DNA of 64,000 bases from Paenibacillus senegalensis JC66 (GCF_000285515.1 NZ_HE610961.1:111863-175862); one strand, 5' to 3'; positions 1 through 8,785 are shown, counted from the first letter of the stretch. The notes: generated from the sequence alone by a model not told the origin. Made by a program: numbers and translations.

Positions 1-315
1 AGCTCTGACATTACCGCTGCCGCTCGGCCTATCGCCATCGACGGAAGCAGGCAGCTGATCCGCTCCGGCTGCCACCGCGAGGCCGTCTTCTGGATGGCGG
101 CTACATTCGCCCGCTGCCATTACATATTTGCAGCTGATGCGCCCCATCTTGGAGAACAGCAGCTGCCGGCATTTCAAGCCATTCTGCAGGATCTTGGTCT
201 TGCTTCCAGCTGCGATCTTCATGCCCGCGCCGAAGCCGTACTAGATTATGTGCCTCAGGTTTGGGAGGCCGCGTTATCCATTATCGATGCCAACCCTCAT
301 ATTATAAATCACTAG
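1..315 (+). CDS. C-terminal end of an unidentified protein (partial)
   Basis: The frame is open from the first base and ends in TAG after ...NPHIINH, so this is the last 104 residues of a gene starting before the window. The segment is helical-looking, with a REAVFWMAATFARCH stretch and a C-terminal RAEAVLDYVPQVWEAAL helix. This resembles the helical tail seen in some nucleotidyltransferase-fold proteins of Paenibacillus, but the catalytic part is off the window, so that is only a guess. A terminator follows about 110 bases downstream. Confidence 0.6.
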   Translation, partial: SSDITAAARPIAIDGSRQLIRSGCHREAVFWMAATFARCHYIFAADAPHLGEQQLPAFQAILQDLGLASSCDLHARAEAVLDYVPQVWEAALSIIDANPHIINH

Positions 316-422
316 CATGTTCGGCACCTTTTCATAACAAACCAGCTCTTTATGCGGCTACGTACAACTCTGTGCACTCTCAATCTACGCTTACAGACAT
401 TACATTCCTCCGGAGCCATCAG

Positions 423-475
423 AAAAAGAGGGTCGCCCTCAGTCATCTGTGATAACTTTGGGGAACCCTCTTTTT
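423..475. terminator. bidirectional terminator
   Basis: Eleven-base arms AAAAAGAGGGT and ACCCTCTTTTT enclose a loop of about 31 bases. It lies between two convergent genes and has A/T tracts on both sides, so it can serve both. Confidence 0.7.
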
Positions 476-554
476 GTCCGTTTAACATCAGTATTTTATA
501 CGCTTAGCCTAGAAATAAGTCCGCATTCCAAATTCCCTACATACATTTCTTAAC

Positions 555-1652
555 TTACCATTTAAACTCCAGAATGGTCTTCTTCCAATCGCGATGATTC
601 GAAGCTTCTTCCATCACTTCTACAAAATCATTCAGACGAAGGATGGATTTATGTTCATCCGGCAGAAGCTTGCGCAGGGTAGCCTGGCAGGCCGGATCGG
701 TCATAGCCTCCAATACCGGATAATAATCGTTAATTGAGCTGCGGCTGCTGCCGAATAGCGTAAGGCCCTTTTCCAGAACATCTCTGGTATTAATCGGTAC
801 GCGCTCCTCGGTTACGCCCATCAGAATAAGAATGCCGCCCGGTTTCAAAATATCGATTGCCTGATTCGCGGCGCTTTCACTAAAGCGTCCTCCTGTACAT
901 TCAATAGCGATATCGACCTTCTCCGCATTGGCAAAATCATAGTCCTGTACCATCGCCCGACTTGCAAACTCGACTTGGCTGAGCTTTGCTTCATCCGCAC
1001 CGAACACCCGCAAGCGGCTTTCGTCCAGACCATGCAGATGGTGAACCATAGCTGCGGTTAAATAACCGACTGGACCGTCACCAAATACGGCTACAGTCGC
1101 TGCTTTCAATTCATTTTCGACACGGCTTAAAGCTTGGGTAGACACAGAGCATAATTCAGAGAGCACGGCAATTTCATCCGGGATGTGATCCGGAATAGGA
1201 ATCGCGCAAGCCGCTGGGATTACCAGCCGATCTTGGGCGATACCGTCATTTCCGCTTCCGAGGAAAGCTCCATGACTGCTGTAATTATCTTCCCAGCCCG
1301 CTCGGAAAGGGGGCAGCTCGTTCACGCCCTGCCCGGGGTTCAACAGACGCCCCGGGATGTTCGGAACGATCACGGCTCTTTGCCCCGGCTGTCTGCTTGC
1401 ATCACGGCTTTCGACAATGGTGCCGATGCCTTCATGAAGAAGGGCCATGGGCAGCTTTTTCGCCAAGGCTTCCGGACGTCTCATTCCTGTAAAGTAACGC
1501 AGATCAGCGTGACAAATGCTGGCCATAGTTGGCTCAATAGCTACGAACCCTTCAGGGATGATTCGTTCCACGGTGATTTCTTCCATTTCACGGGGTTTGG
1601 TCAGTCGATAGACTCGGGACTGAACGGCTGTGTTAACCGATTTGGTTTCCAT
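555..1652 (-). CDS. TarJ-like zinc-dependent alcohol/polyol-phosphate dehydrogenase
   Basis: A 365-residue medium-chain dehydrogenase. The N-terminal half holds the catalytic zinc site (C47 in SICHADLR, H72-E73 in HEG). The Rossmann half starts at VAVFGDGPVGYLTAAM. The pattern, including INTRDVLEKGLTLFGSSRSS near residue 300, resembles TarJ, which reduces ribulose-5-phosphate to ribitol-5-phosphate with NADPH for teichoic acid precursors. The start is ATG at 1652 behind AAAGGGGGTG. It follows a DeoR-type regulator gene by about 100 bases on the same strand, suggesting a two-gene operon. The cytidylyltransferase TarI that normally accompanies TarJ is absent here, so a catabolic polyol-phosphate dehydrogenase is an alternative. 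The family call is firm; the substrate is inferred. Confidence 0.75.
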   Translation of the reverse strand: METKSVNTAVQSRVYRLTKPREMEEITVERIIPEGFVAIEPTMASICHADLRYFTGMRRPEALAKKLPMALLHEGIGTIVESRDASRQPGQRAVIVPNIPGRLLNPGQGVNELPPFRAGWEDNYSSHGAFLGSGNDGIAQDRLVIPAACAIPIPDHIPDEIAVLSELCSVSTQALSRVENELKAATVAVFGDGPVGYLTAAMVHHLHGLDESRLRVFGADEAKLSQVEFASRAMVQDYDFANAEKVDIAIECTGGRFSESAANQAIDILKPGGILILMGVTEERVPINTRDVLEKGLTLFGSSRSSINDYYPVLEAMTDPACQATLRKLLPDEHKSILRLNDFVEVMEEASNHRDWKKTILEFKW

Positions 1653-1751
1653 TGATTGATTTCACCCCCTTTCGAGTTGTTGGCGAAAGACTATCCGGCT
1701 CATCTCATCATCTCCATCCTAAGCAATGGGATGAACGGGTCTAACCCACGA

Positions 1752-2513
1752 TCAAGCCAGGAGCACCTTCACTCCTTTTTCTTCCATCAATTTCACTTGG
1801 GCTTCCGAGGCTTCCTTGCCCGTTATTACATTTTGCACCGAATGAATAGGAGCAACGGTGTGCAGGGACACTTTGCCGATTTTTGTATCGTCCGTCACAA
1901 TAAACACTTCTCTGGCAGCCTTGATCATCTTTTGCTTGGTCACAACCAGCTGCGCTTCCGGGTGAGTTAGTCCATGCTCGGCATGCAGGGCGGGAGTTCC
2001 GATAAATGCTTTTTGCACATGGAGTGAGCTTAGCACCTGGTCTGTGAACATCCCATTCAACATATAGCTCGACAAATAGAGCTCTCCACCCGTAACAATT
2101 ACTTTAACGCCTCGTGCTTCGCGCAGCTCTGCGGCAACATTCATATCGTTGGTGACGACCGTAATATTCGAGCGTCCCACAATTTGTTTAGCTATATGAA
2201 TAGTCGTCGTGCCGGAGTCGATAATAATATGGTCTCCGTCATTGATTAATTCAGCCGCTTTTTTACCGATCCGCTGCTTCTGGTCCAATTGAATATTAGC
2301 CCTCTCTACAAAAGAAGGCTCCTGGTTCAGCTGCTGATCTAAGACTACACCACCATGTGTCCGGCGCAGCAGTCCCTCCTGTTCAATTTCGGCCAAATCC
2401 CGGCGTATAGTGGCCTCATGAACGTTGAATTCTTTGGCCAAGGCAGCTACGGTGGCTACTTTGGTTTGTTTAACATAGTCCACAATGAGTAATTTTCTTT
2501 CTGCGGCTAGCAT
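1752..2513 (-). CDS. DeoR-family sugar-responsive transcriptional repressor
   Basis: 253 residues. An N-terminal winged helix (about 5-60, with EFNVHEATIRRDLAEIEQEGLLRRTHGGVV) is the DeoR signature. The C-terminal sugar-phosphate isomerase-like effector domain has the DSGTTT and TNDMNVAAEL motifs. Members repress sugar or polyol operons and are released by a phosphorylated sugar. I place the start at ATG 2513, nine bases after AAGGAGGA, rather than GTG 2522, which abuts the ribosome binding site. It is upstream of the TarJ-like dehydrogenase on the same strand and probably controls it. The promoter region behind it carries TGAACA/TGTTCA half-sites. Confidence 0.9.
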   Translation of the reverse strand: MLAAERKLLIVDYVKQTKVATVAALAKEFNVHEATIRRDLAEIEQEGLLRRTHGGVVLDQQLNQEPSFVERANIQLDQKQRIGKKAAELINDGDHIIIDSGTTTIHIAKQIVGRSNITVVTNDMNVAAELREARGVKVIVTGGELYLSSYMLNGMFTDQVLSSLHVQKAFIGTPALHAEHGLTHPEAQLVVTKQKMIKAAREVFIVTDDTKIGKVSLHTVAPIHSVQNVITGKEASEAQVKLMEEKGVKVLLA

Positions 2514-2820
2514 CTTGCTCACTCCTCCTTAAGACGGTATATTAGCGTAATATGTGTTTGGCCATACATAGAGCTTTGCCATGCTGTTTTCCATTATGAA
2601 GCGTCAAGGAGAGACTGACAACCTAAACACACATCAGCTATTCACTTTCATTAGCTTTCCACGCACTTTTATTCATTTCCTGTCGGCAATAAGTTCATAA
2701 ACAGTAAAAGGAATTGAGCTGGCAGCGGAAAGCCATTTAAAGAGGGAATGGCAGATTAACTAAGTAAATACTTGCGTACACCGGTTACTTTCGTGCATAT
2801 ATCAATAGGTTACTCGATCA

Positions 2821-2887
2821 TGAACAATTGCTTGTTTGTTATAAACATATGTTCATTTGTATTATATTTGTGCTTTTATTTGTTCAA
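2821..2887 (-). promoter_or_regulatory. candidate deoR-type promoter with TGAACA half-sites
   Basis: On the minus strand TTGAAC (2887-2882) and TATAAT (2866-2861) form a possible promoter, though the 15-base spacer is short. Hexamers TGAACA (2821-2826) and TGTTCA (2850-2855, 2881-2886) overlap or flank it and include an inverted pair. DeoR proteins often bind spaced repeats of this kind. The rest of the 2514-3175 spacer is AT-rich and holds no convincing gene. Confidence 0.4.
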
Positions 2888-3002
2888 TTTTAAGATTATG
2901 CTAATCGTTCCATTTTGTCAATCCGTAGCGGCCATAAACATTTGAATAAATAAAAAATAACCGCTTAAAGCGTTGCGCTTAAGAGGCTCGCACTTACTTA
3001 TG

Positions 3003-3040
3003 TTCATTCTTTCATTAGTTCATTCTTTCATTAGTTCATT
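3003..3040. repeat. tandem 16-base repeat, about 2.4 copies
   Basis: TTCATTCTTTCATTAG occurs at 3003-3018 and 3019-3034, followed by a partial third copy TTCATT. It lies upstream of the CNNM-type membrane protein gene. Confidence 0.9.
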
Positions 3041-3175
3041 CGTTATTGTTCGCTTTTCCAAGCCCTGCCTGCCAAAAGTTGAATATTGATCTGATCAGTT
3101 CTATAATGAGGTTCACAAGCTTTGTACGGCCTGATATGCAGTTTTCAGCTATCCTACACCCGCGGGGGTGATGAC

Positions 3176-4474
3176 ATGGTTACCTTTAATTTATTTATGA
3201 TAGCAGTGCTTATTTTTTTCAGCGCTTTTTTTGTGGCAACCGAATTCGCCATTGTTCGGGTTCGCTCAAGCCGGGTGGACCAGCTTGTTATGGAGAAAAA
3301 AGCGAATGCCCTCGCCCTGAGAAAAGTTCTCCATCAGCTTGATGAATACTTGTCATCCTGCCAGCTTGGCATTACGTTGACATCTTTGGGATTGGGCTGG
3401 CTCGGCAAGCCGACGGTGGAGAATTTGCTAAAGCCTGTCCTGGGCGAATTTGTCCCTGAAGCAATGATCGGATTGCTTTCATTTATTATTGCGTTCTCGG
3501 CGATTACCTATCTGCACGTTGTTATAGGAGAGCTCGCTCCCAAAACTTTAGCCATCCAGAAGGCAGAGGCGGTCAGTCTGCTGTGTGCGGTGCCGATCAT
3601 TTGGTTTCACGGTCTGTTCTTCCCTCTTATTTGGGTGCTGAACTTGTCATCAAACCGAATTGTCCGGTTATTCGGAGTCAATCCCGCTTCGGAGCATGAA
3701 GAGGCCCACTCGGAAGGCGAGCTTCGCATTATCATGTCTGAAAGCCTGGAGAGCGGTCAGATCAACCACTCGGAATACGGCTATGTTAACCGGATTTTCG
3801 CTTTCGATGAGCGTCTCGCGCATGAGGTAATGGTGCCCCGCACCGACATGATTTGCTTGGATCTTAACAAGCCTTTGAGCGAGAATATTTCCATTATGAA
3901 AAAGGAACAGTTTACGCGTTTTCCCGTTATAGACGGTGACAAAGACCATGTGGCTGGCATGATTATTACGAAGCAGTTCTTTTTGCAGGACCGCAGGGGA
4001 CCGCTGCTTGATTTGACCACCATGATCAAGCCTGTCATTTCCGTATCTGCCCATACGCCTGTACAAAAAGTTCTGACCCTTATGCAGCAAAAGCAAATCC
4101 ATATGGCTATTCTAGTTGACGAGTTCGGCGGGACCGCCGGCATGGTTACATTGGAAGATATCCTCGAGGAGATTGTCGGGGAAATTCGCGACGAGTTTGA
4201 TGAAGCGGAGACACGGGAATTCGAGACCATTGGCGAGGGCCGGATGATGGCGGACGGAAAGCTGTCGCTACATATTCTGGAGGAAAAGCTCCCCCTTCAC
4301 TTTGATGATGAAGATCTTGACACTCTTGGCGGCTGGATCTATCACCGTAACCCGGCTATTCGCAAGGGCGGCTATATTGACTATCAAAATTACCGGTTCA
4401 CCGTTAGAGAGAAAGGACGGCACCGCATATTGCGGGTAGAAATCGGCCCTATCCCGCCGGAAGGCCAGGTATAG
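3176..4474 (+). CDS. hemolysin/CNNM-family membrane protein with CBS and CorC domains
   Basis: 432 residues from ATG 3176, chosen over an upstream in-frame ATG because GGGGGTGATGAC lies directly before it. Order: a DUF21/CNNM membrane domain (about 1-180, four hydrophobic helices), a CBS pair (about 205-330, with EVMVPRTDM typical of the family), and a C-terminal CorC_HlyC domain (about 345-430). Relatives such as YhdP/YqhB (MpfA) of B. subtilis take part in Mg2+ efflux or ion homeostasis; the older name hemolysin C is historical. It stands alone between a long spacer and a terminator. The transported ion cannot be told from sequence. Confidence 0.88.
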   Translation: MVTFNLFMIAVLIFFSAFFVATEFAIVRVRSSRVDQLVMEKKANALALRKVLHQLDEYLSSCQLGITLTSLGLGWLGKPTVENLLKPVLGEFVPEAMIGLLSFIIAFSAITYLHVVIGELAPKTLAIQKAEAVSLLCAVPIIWFHGLFFPLIWVLNLSSNRIVRLFGVNPASEHEEAHSEGELRIIMSESLESGQINHSEYGYVNRIFAFDERLAHEVMVPRTDMICLDLNKPLSENISIMKKEQFTRFPVIDGDKDHVAGMIITKQFFLQDRRGPLLDLTTMIKPVISVSAHTPVQKVLTLMQQKQIHMAILVDEFGGTAGMVTLEDILEEIVGEIRDEFDEAETREFETIGEGRMMADGKLSLHILEEKLPLHFDDEDLDTLGGWIYHRNPAIRKGGYIDYQNYRFTVREKGRHRILRVEIGPIPPEGQV

Positions 4475-4507
4475 ATGGTAATCTTAACCCCGACATATCC
4501 TTCGCTT

Positions 4508-4559
4508 AGACGCCAAAAAATGCTGGACGAATTTTCTGGCGTCTATTCGTTCGTTTTTC
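4508..4559 (+). terminator. intrinsic terminator after the CNNM gene
   Basis: AGACGCCA (4508-4515) pairs with TGGCGTCT (4537-4544), with A-rich/T-rich continuation inside the stem and a T-rich tail. Confidence 0.6.
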
Positions 4560-4981
4560 CACCGCTGCGTTGGAGATTGCCGCATTTTATTGCTATACTT
4601 AATAGTTAGAATCTATTGTAGCATTTTGCATAAATACCAGCGAAAGGTTCAATCGAACAAGAAATAGATTATAAGGTTTCCTTTATCTATATCTTGTTAA
4701 TGCTAGTCGATCCATCGAAATTGGGGATCACCATGCGAATTAGGCAATTTGCTCATTTAATCTTCCATGCGGGCAGGCTTGAATCCGTACCATGAGAGGC
4801 TTAGCCTGAATTAGAAAGGAGGAAAATTCCCTTTATCCATCTAGAAAACTCTCGAAAAAATTCCCTTTATCCACCAGAAAACTTTCGAAAAAACAGTTTT
4901 GGTATAGTTTTAGTATTATTAAAGATCAACTAGAATAACTATCCCCAGGAATATCTGAAATGAAGGAGTGATCCCGTTATT
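4560..4981. other. spacer with no gene seen; promoter region of the serine hydrolase
   Basis: No open frame with a ribosome binding site is visible. The segment carries a two-copy repeat listed separately and AT-rich sequence likely to hold the promoter of the gene at 4982. Confidence 0.6.
4825..4892. repeat. imperfect tandem repeat, two copies of about 34 bases
   Basis: Copies at 4825-4858 and 4859-4892 share AATTCCCTTTATCCA, then AGAAAACT and TCGAAAAA. They lie 90 bases upstream of the serine hydrolase start and could be regulatory. Confidence 0.8.
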
Positions 4982-7045
4982 ATGTATTTTTCATCATCCC
5001 GTTCCTCCCGTCCTTTCAAGCTAACCCTTGTTATGCTCGCTCTTTGTTTAGCGTTCTCCGCCACAACTGTTTTCGCAGAAACCAATGAAGCGGACCCTAC
5101 ACCGCTAACCGCGGAAAGCGCCAATCAATTTCTTGACCAATTCTTTGCCCAGCCTGAACTGGAAGGCAGCTACATAGGCGCATCGGTTGTTATCGTCAAG
5201 GATGGAGAAGTATTGGCTAACAGAGGATTTGGCTATGCGGATGCCGCTAACCAGCTGGAAGTTGACCCGGACACCACTGTGTTCCGCATCGCATCCGTTT
5301 CCAAGTCGGTCACCGCCTTGGCAGCCATGCAGCTTGTCGAGCAGGGAGCCATCGAGCTTGATCAGGATTTTCTTGTCTACCTGCCTGATCTCGAGCTGGA
5401 CAACCCGTTTTCCACCCCCGTGACCGTAGGAGACCTTCTTGCCCATACTACAGGCTTTGAAATTCGTGATCCTAACCCAACAGATATCCATAACGATTTT
5501 GATAAATTTGTTGGCATGGAAGAATACATAAAGGCGAACATGCCCGCAGTAGTTCGTGAGCCCGGAACCTCCTATATGTATGATAACTTCGCTTCCCTGC
5601 TGGTCGGATACCTGGTTGAGACCGTCAGCGGAATGCCTTTTGAGGAGTACATGGAACAAAATATTTTCGAGCCGTTGGGCATGGACACCAGCGGGTTTCT
5701 ACTAGAAGGCTCTTTGCGCGAGCAGCTCGCTGTAGGGTATGACGCTGCCGGCCAGCCTCTGGACCTGTACACGCTAACCCCTACGGTTATGCCGCATGGC
5801 GGTATGCTGTCCACATCGGCAGACATCGGTAAGTTTATGCTGTCCTTCCTGTCTGGCGGAAGCTCGGACATTCCTTCTCTAATTAGCGAAGAAACTCGTC
5901 AGGCGATGACTGTTTACCAATCTTCCATTCACCCTCTGCTGCCCGATACGACCTACGGCTTTGAAGCACCCATGCAGCTGCCGGAAGCCGGAGCCGACAG
6001 CCGCGTAATTACGAAGGCAGGGGACTTGAACGGCTTCAGCTCTTATCTGTGGATGATTCCAGAGGACAACACCGGTGTTTTTGTGACCTATAACAACAAC
6101 GGCATGCTTCGCAATCTGCTGTATCCTGCTTTTATGTATGAATTTTATCCGGAATGGACTCAGCCGGCCGATTTTAGCGGGTACGCCCCTGAACTGGATG
6201 CCGACATGAGCATTTATACGGGATTGTTCACTGATCTCCGCTTAAACTCCATGGTTAGCACAGTGGAAAGTCCGGAAGGCGAGGATCTTGTAATTTCCGA
6301 CGCCTTGCTAGGTGCCCGTCCGCTGATTCAGGTGGAAGATCACCTCTTTATTGACGCCTACGGGATGTTAACCGGATTTAAGGTAGAGGAAGACGGAACG
6401 GTAAGCTACATGAAAGAACCTCATTTGAATCCGTTAGGCTACACCCGCAAAGGGCAACCTGCGCAAGGATTTGCCGATATTGCCGAAGACCATCCCTTCG
6501 CATCCTATATTATGAGCATGCAATCGCTCGGTTATTACGACAACGATGCGGCGCTGGAATTTGGCCCTGATCTTCCGGTCACTCGTGCCGAATATATCGA
6601 GAGATATATGCAAATTCTGAATCGAAAGCCGCAAGGCATCATAACGGAAGCTTTCCCTGATGTGAAGGGCCATCCGTCCGAAAAGGCCATACTTGCTGCC
6701 GTAGAATTGGGTCTTATAGCTGGCAATGACCAGGGCTTGTTCGAGCCAGACCGCGCTATAACTCGTCAGGAAGCGGCTGTGATCGTGTGGAGAATTGCTT
6801 CCGCTATCCTGCCTAAGGAGATGTATGAGTCGATTCCGCTCCTGGAAGGGTCTACTGATGCTTGGGCTCAAGAAGCAGTACAAATGGCTATCTTACTCGG
6901 TCTGCATGGACCTGAAGTAACTGTAAGCGATGCTGGAATCTACGATTTCAAGTCCCGCCAGCCGATGACTCGTGCGGAGGAAGCCGCCCACCATTTTCAA
7001 GCGCTGACCAATCCCGTGCAGGGTCAAGTGATGGGTATCCAATAA
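4982..7045 (+). CDS. secreted class C beta-lactamase-type serine hydrolase with C-terminal SLH domains
   Basis: 687 residues. A signal peptide (1-32, cleavage after TTVFA) is followed by a beta-lactamase/penicillin-binding-like domain. It shows SVSK at 105-108 (nucleophile Ser and Lys), YDN at 200-202 (YxN), and KAG before NGFSS as the third motif. Three SLH modules (about 515-685, each with a TRAE/TRQE motif) should anchor it to cell-wall polymer. Proteins of this type act as esterases or D-amino-acid peptidases; true beta-lactamase activity is not implied. AAGGAG lies 13 bases before ATG 4982, slightly far. A strong terminator follows at once, so it is probably monocistronic. Confidence 0.85.
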   Translation: MYFSSSRSSRPFKLTLVMLALCLAFSATTVFAETNEADPTPLTAESANQFLDQFFAQPELEGSYIGASVVIVKDGEVLANRGFGYADAANQLEVDPDTTVFRIASVSKSVTALAAMQLVEQGAIELDQDFLVYLPDLELDNPFSTPVTVGDLLAHTTGFEIRDPNPTDIHNDFDKFVGMEEYIKANMPAVVREPGTSYMYDNFASLLVGYLVETVSGMPFEEYMEQNIFEPLGMDTSGFLLEGSLREQLAVGYDAAGQPLDLYTLTPTVMPHGGMLSTSADIGKFMLSFLSGGSSDIPSLISEETRQAMTVYQSSIHPLLPDTTYGFEAPMQLPEAGADSRVITKAGDLNGFSSYLWMIPEDNTGVFVTYNNNGMLRNLLYPAFMYEFYPEWTQPADFSGYAPELDADMSIYTGLFTDLRLNSMVSTVESPEGEDLVISDALLGARPLIQVEDHLFIDAYGMLTGFKVEEDGTVSYMKEPHLNPLGYTRKGQPAQGFADIAEDHPFASYIMSMQSLGYYDNDAALEFGPDLPVTRAEYIERYMQILNRKPQGIITEAFPDVKGHPSEKAILAAVELGLIAGNDQGLFEPDRAITRQEAAVIVWRIASAILPKEMYESIPLLEGSTDAWAQEAVQMAILLGLHGPEVTVSDAGIYDFKSRQPMTRAEEAAHHFQALTNPVQGQVMGIQ

Positions 7046-7065
7046 AATAGCGACCATAACAACAA

Positions 7066-7111
7066 AATAAACCACGCAGGCCTCGGTTGTCCGAAGCGTG
7101 CGTGGTTTATT
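7066..7111 (+). terminator. intrinsic terminator
   Basis: Perfect 13-base arms AATAAACCACGCA (7066-7078) and TGCGTGGTTTATT (7099-7111), just after the SLH hydrolase. Confidence 0.9.
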
Positions 7112-7207
7112 ATTTGTTATCCTAAATGTCCTAAAAGCTAAGCTGCCTTGGAGGCTGGCGATTAGTTGCGGACACCTCTCGCTGACCAATCGCATGTATT
7201 ACGAGAT

Positions 7208-7290
7208 GTGTGCCGCTGTCCACGGCGGGGCTCTCGAGTTGTGTGCCGCTGGCTACAGCGTGGCTCTCGAGTTGTGTGCCGCCTCGAATT
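7208..7290. repeat. 33-base tandem repeat, 2.5 copies
   Basis: Units begin with GTGTGCCGCTG and end with GGCTCTCGAGTT at 7208-7240 and 7241-7273, then a partial copy at 7274-7290. No believable gene covers them. Confidence 0.85.
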
Positions 7291-7355
7291 GTTCTACGAT
7301 GGTTCCTTGCGTGATTTTCTGCTGTTCTGCGGCACTCCTTGCGAGCTGTTCTCGC

Positions 7356-7503
7356 GCTAACGCTCGCCCTTGCTCTTATTTGCGACAAAAAGCCCTGAAA
7401 ACAGCAATTTGAGCAAAATAAGGACCGTGGCGACCGTGGCGAGCGTTACAATTTTCAACACCCTGATTTTGCTCAAATAAGGACCACTGCGAGCGTTAGA
7501 ATT
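7356..7503 (-). repeat. dispersed repeat element, copy A (about 150 bp)
   Basis: The reverse complement of this segment matches 34481-34632 almost base for base over most of its length. The ends are inverted (CTAACGCTCGC and GCGAGCGTTAG), and a third TAACGCTCGCCACGG motif next to CCTTATTTTG lies inside. It is noncoding. The structure suggests a miniature mobile or palindromic repeat family; a fragment is also at 17658. Confidence 0.85.
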
Positions 7504-7577
7504 CGAAGCAGCTGCTACAGCCTCCTGGCCATGTCTCAAGTGTCAGCTCAGTTAATCGACAACATTGTCACGAATGA

Positions 7578-7832
7578 TTAGTCCCTTTCAGGCGAAGGAA
7601 CAGGCCGCTGCAAAGCGTATAGATCCTCTTCCAGTGAATTCATCCTCATCTCAAGCAGCTGGCGACAATCAGCTATGGCCTGGTTATATATAAACGGGTA
7701 GAGCTTGCTGCTAAGTTTATCTAACAACAGTTCAGCCGCCAGCTCACCCACTTCCAAATCCCACTCTTGAAGAAGGTGCTCTTGAAGCTCACTCACAATT
7801 TTCAACTTCTCTTCTCTTGGCATTTTGTGCAT
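7578..7832 (-). CDS. DUF2164-type small protein
   Basis: 84 residues, start ATG 7832 behind AAGGGGGAAC. The helical protein with LYPFIYNQAIADCRQLLEMR and a final DLYALQRP is the pattern of the DUF2164 family, whose function is unknown. It stands alone on the minus strand; the gene upstream ends at the terminator at 7901-7945. Confidence 0.75.
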   Translation of the reverse strand: MHKMPREEKLKIVSELQEHLLQEWDLEVGELAAELLLDKLSSKLYPFIYNQAIADCRQLLEMRMNSLEEDLYALQRPVPSPERD

Positions 7833-7900
7833 TAATATTGTTCCCCCTTGTTCCTTCGATAGGTCCGGTAAATATAAATTAATAATTCAACTGTGAACAC

Positions 7901-7945
7901 AAAAAAACCTTCTTCTTTCCCTGTCATCGGAAAATAAGAAGGTTT
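7901..7945 (-). terminator. intrinsic terminator (minus strand)
   Basis: Arms AAACCTTCTT and AAGAAGGTTT with a run of seven T on the minus-strand side. It ends the zinc-finger-repeat gene at 7997-8425. Confidence 0.85.
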
Positions 7946-7996
7946 CTAAATATATCAGTTAGCTAATAAAGAGTACCATGATTCCATCTAGCTTTC

Positions 7997-8425
7997 CTAC
8001 CTTAAATGAATCTTCGAACGCAGCAGTCTAACCGGCTGCCAGGAGGACGAGCGCAGACGATTCAACGCCTCACTGTATTCCTGCTTGCTGCTAGCTTTTT
8101 TCCGCCGTGCCCAGGTCTGGTAATGGGAAGCGCATAGTCCGCGTGCACGGTGGCTGCGGTTGCACCCTTCTATAGTGCAGGTCTTAATGACTTTACGCAC
8201 CTGATTGGGATCTCCGTACTTTCTCCAACGCGCATAATGCACGGTACAATACCCTTTGCATTTGGCATCACTTGTACAATTGTCAACCTTGCATACTTTT
8301 TTGATGTCCCGCTTTAAAAATTCCGGGTCCCCATTTCTCCACCAGCGTTGATGATGCATCGAACACATTCCTTTTGCCTTTACCGGTTTGTTGCATCCAT
8401 CGATTTTGCAGAAATCATTCATCAT
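7997..8425 (-). CDS. small basic protein with three Cys/His zinc-finger-like repeats
   Basis: 142 residues. Three repeats of about 34 residues each carry the pattern C-x4-C-x7-G-x-C-x2-H (for example CKIDGCNKPVKAKGMCSMHH), and the first two end in W-x3-GDP. The spacing suggests one zinc site per repeat. The C-terminus is Arg/Lys-rich. Similar repeats occur in phage and HNH-linked proteins, so nucleic acid binding is likely but unproven. The start ATG ATG at 8425 follows AAGGTG. It has its own terminator. Confidence 0.65.
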   Translation of the reverse strand: MMNDFCKIDGCNKPVKAKGMCSMHHQRWWRNGDPEFLKRDIKKVCKVDNCTSDAKCKGYCTVHYARWRKYGDPNQVRKVIKTCTIEGCNRSHRARGLCASHYQTWARRKKASSKQEYSEALNRLRSSSWQPVRLLRSKIHLR

Positions 8426-8700
8426 TGTTCACCTTCCTCACTGATCCTATTTTTTTATAATTCCGACAATAATGACTTTCATCTATGTGCTGTTAACTTG
8501 TGTGCTGTTATCTTGGTCATGACTCTCATCGCCTACTGTCCTTCTTGCCTAATCCTTATCTTTATGTAGCTTCTAAAAAAGTACTCTCTGTTAGCCAGGA
8601 GCTTGTCTCCAATACAGATCTTGCTTCATCGTTCTTATTTGGATATCCCTGCAATATCAACCGCCTTGTTTGTAACGGATTCCGGCCGGATAGGAGAAAT
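8426..8700. other. spacer with no convincing gene
   Basis: AT-rich spacer between the zinc-finger-repeat gene and the structured RNA at 8701. It presumably holds the promoter of the former. Frames on the plus strand lack ribosome binding sites. Confidence 0.5.
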
Positions 8701-8785
8701 AAAAAACCACCTCCCGTTTGTCCAATGACAAACAAGAGATGGTCGGTTGCACTACTAGCTCCATTCACTCCAAGTGCCCAAATTA
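8701..8785 (-). ncRNA. structured small RNA with intrinsic terminator, copy 1
   Basis: Read on the minus strand: a TGGGCACTTGG block (8780-8770), six variable bases, then a 26-base block (8763-8738) identical to the one at 13801-13776, running into a terminator hairpin of 17 pairs (8743-8706, G-U pairs included) and six T. GCACT and AGTGC in the two conserved blocks can pair. Conservation of blocks, spacing and terminator but not of the intervening bases suggests a functional RNA. Layout is like the antisense RNAs of type I toxin loci, but no toxin frame is seen here. The RNA class is not identified. Confidence 0.55.

Noticed and set aside
1185-1655. 156-codon plus-strand frame opposite the TarJ-like gene
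   Set aside because: It is the antisense of a clear dehydrogenase and has no protein-like features.
7112-7577. Possible CRISPR array because of the tandem repeats
   Set aside because: Only two and a half adjacent copies with no spacers of constant length and no cas genes.
8440-8700. Toxin frame opposite RNA copy 1
   Set aside because: No hydrophobic peptide with a ribosome binding site could be found on the plus strand.
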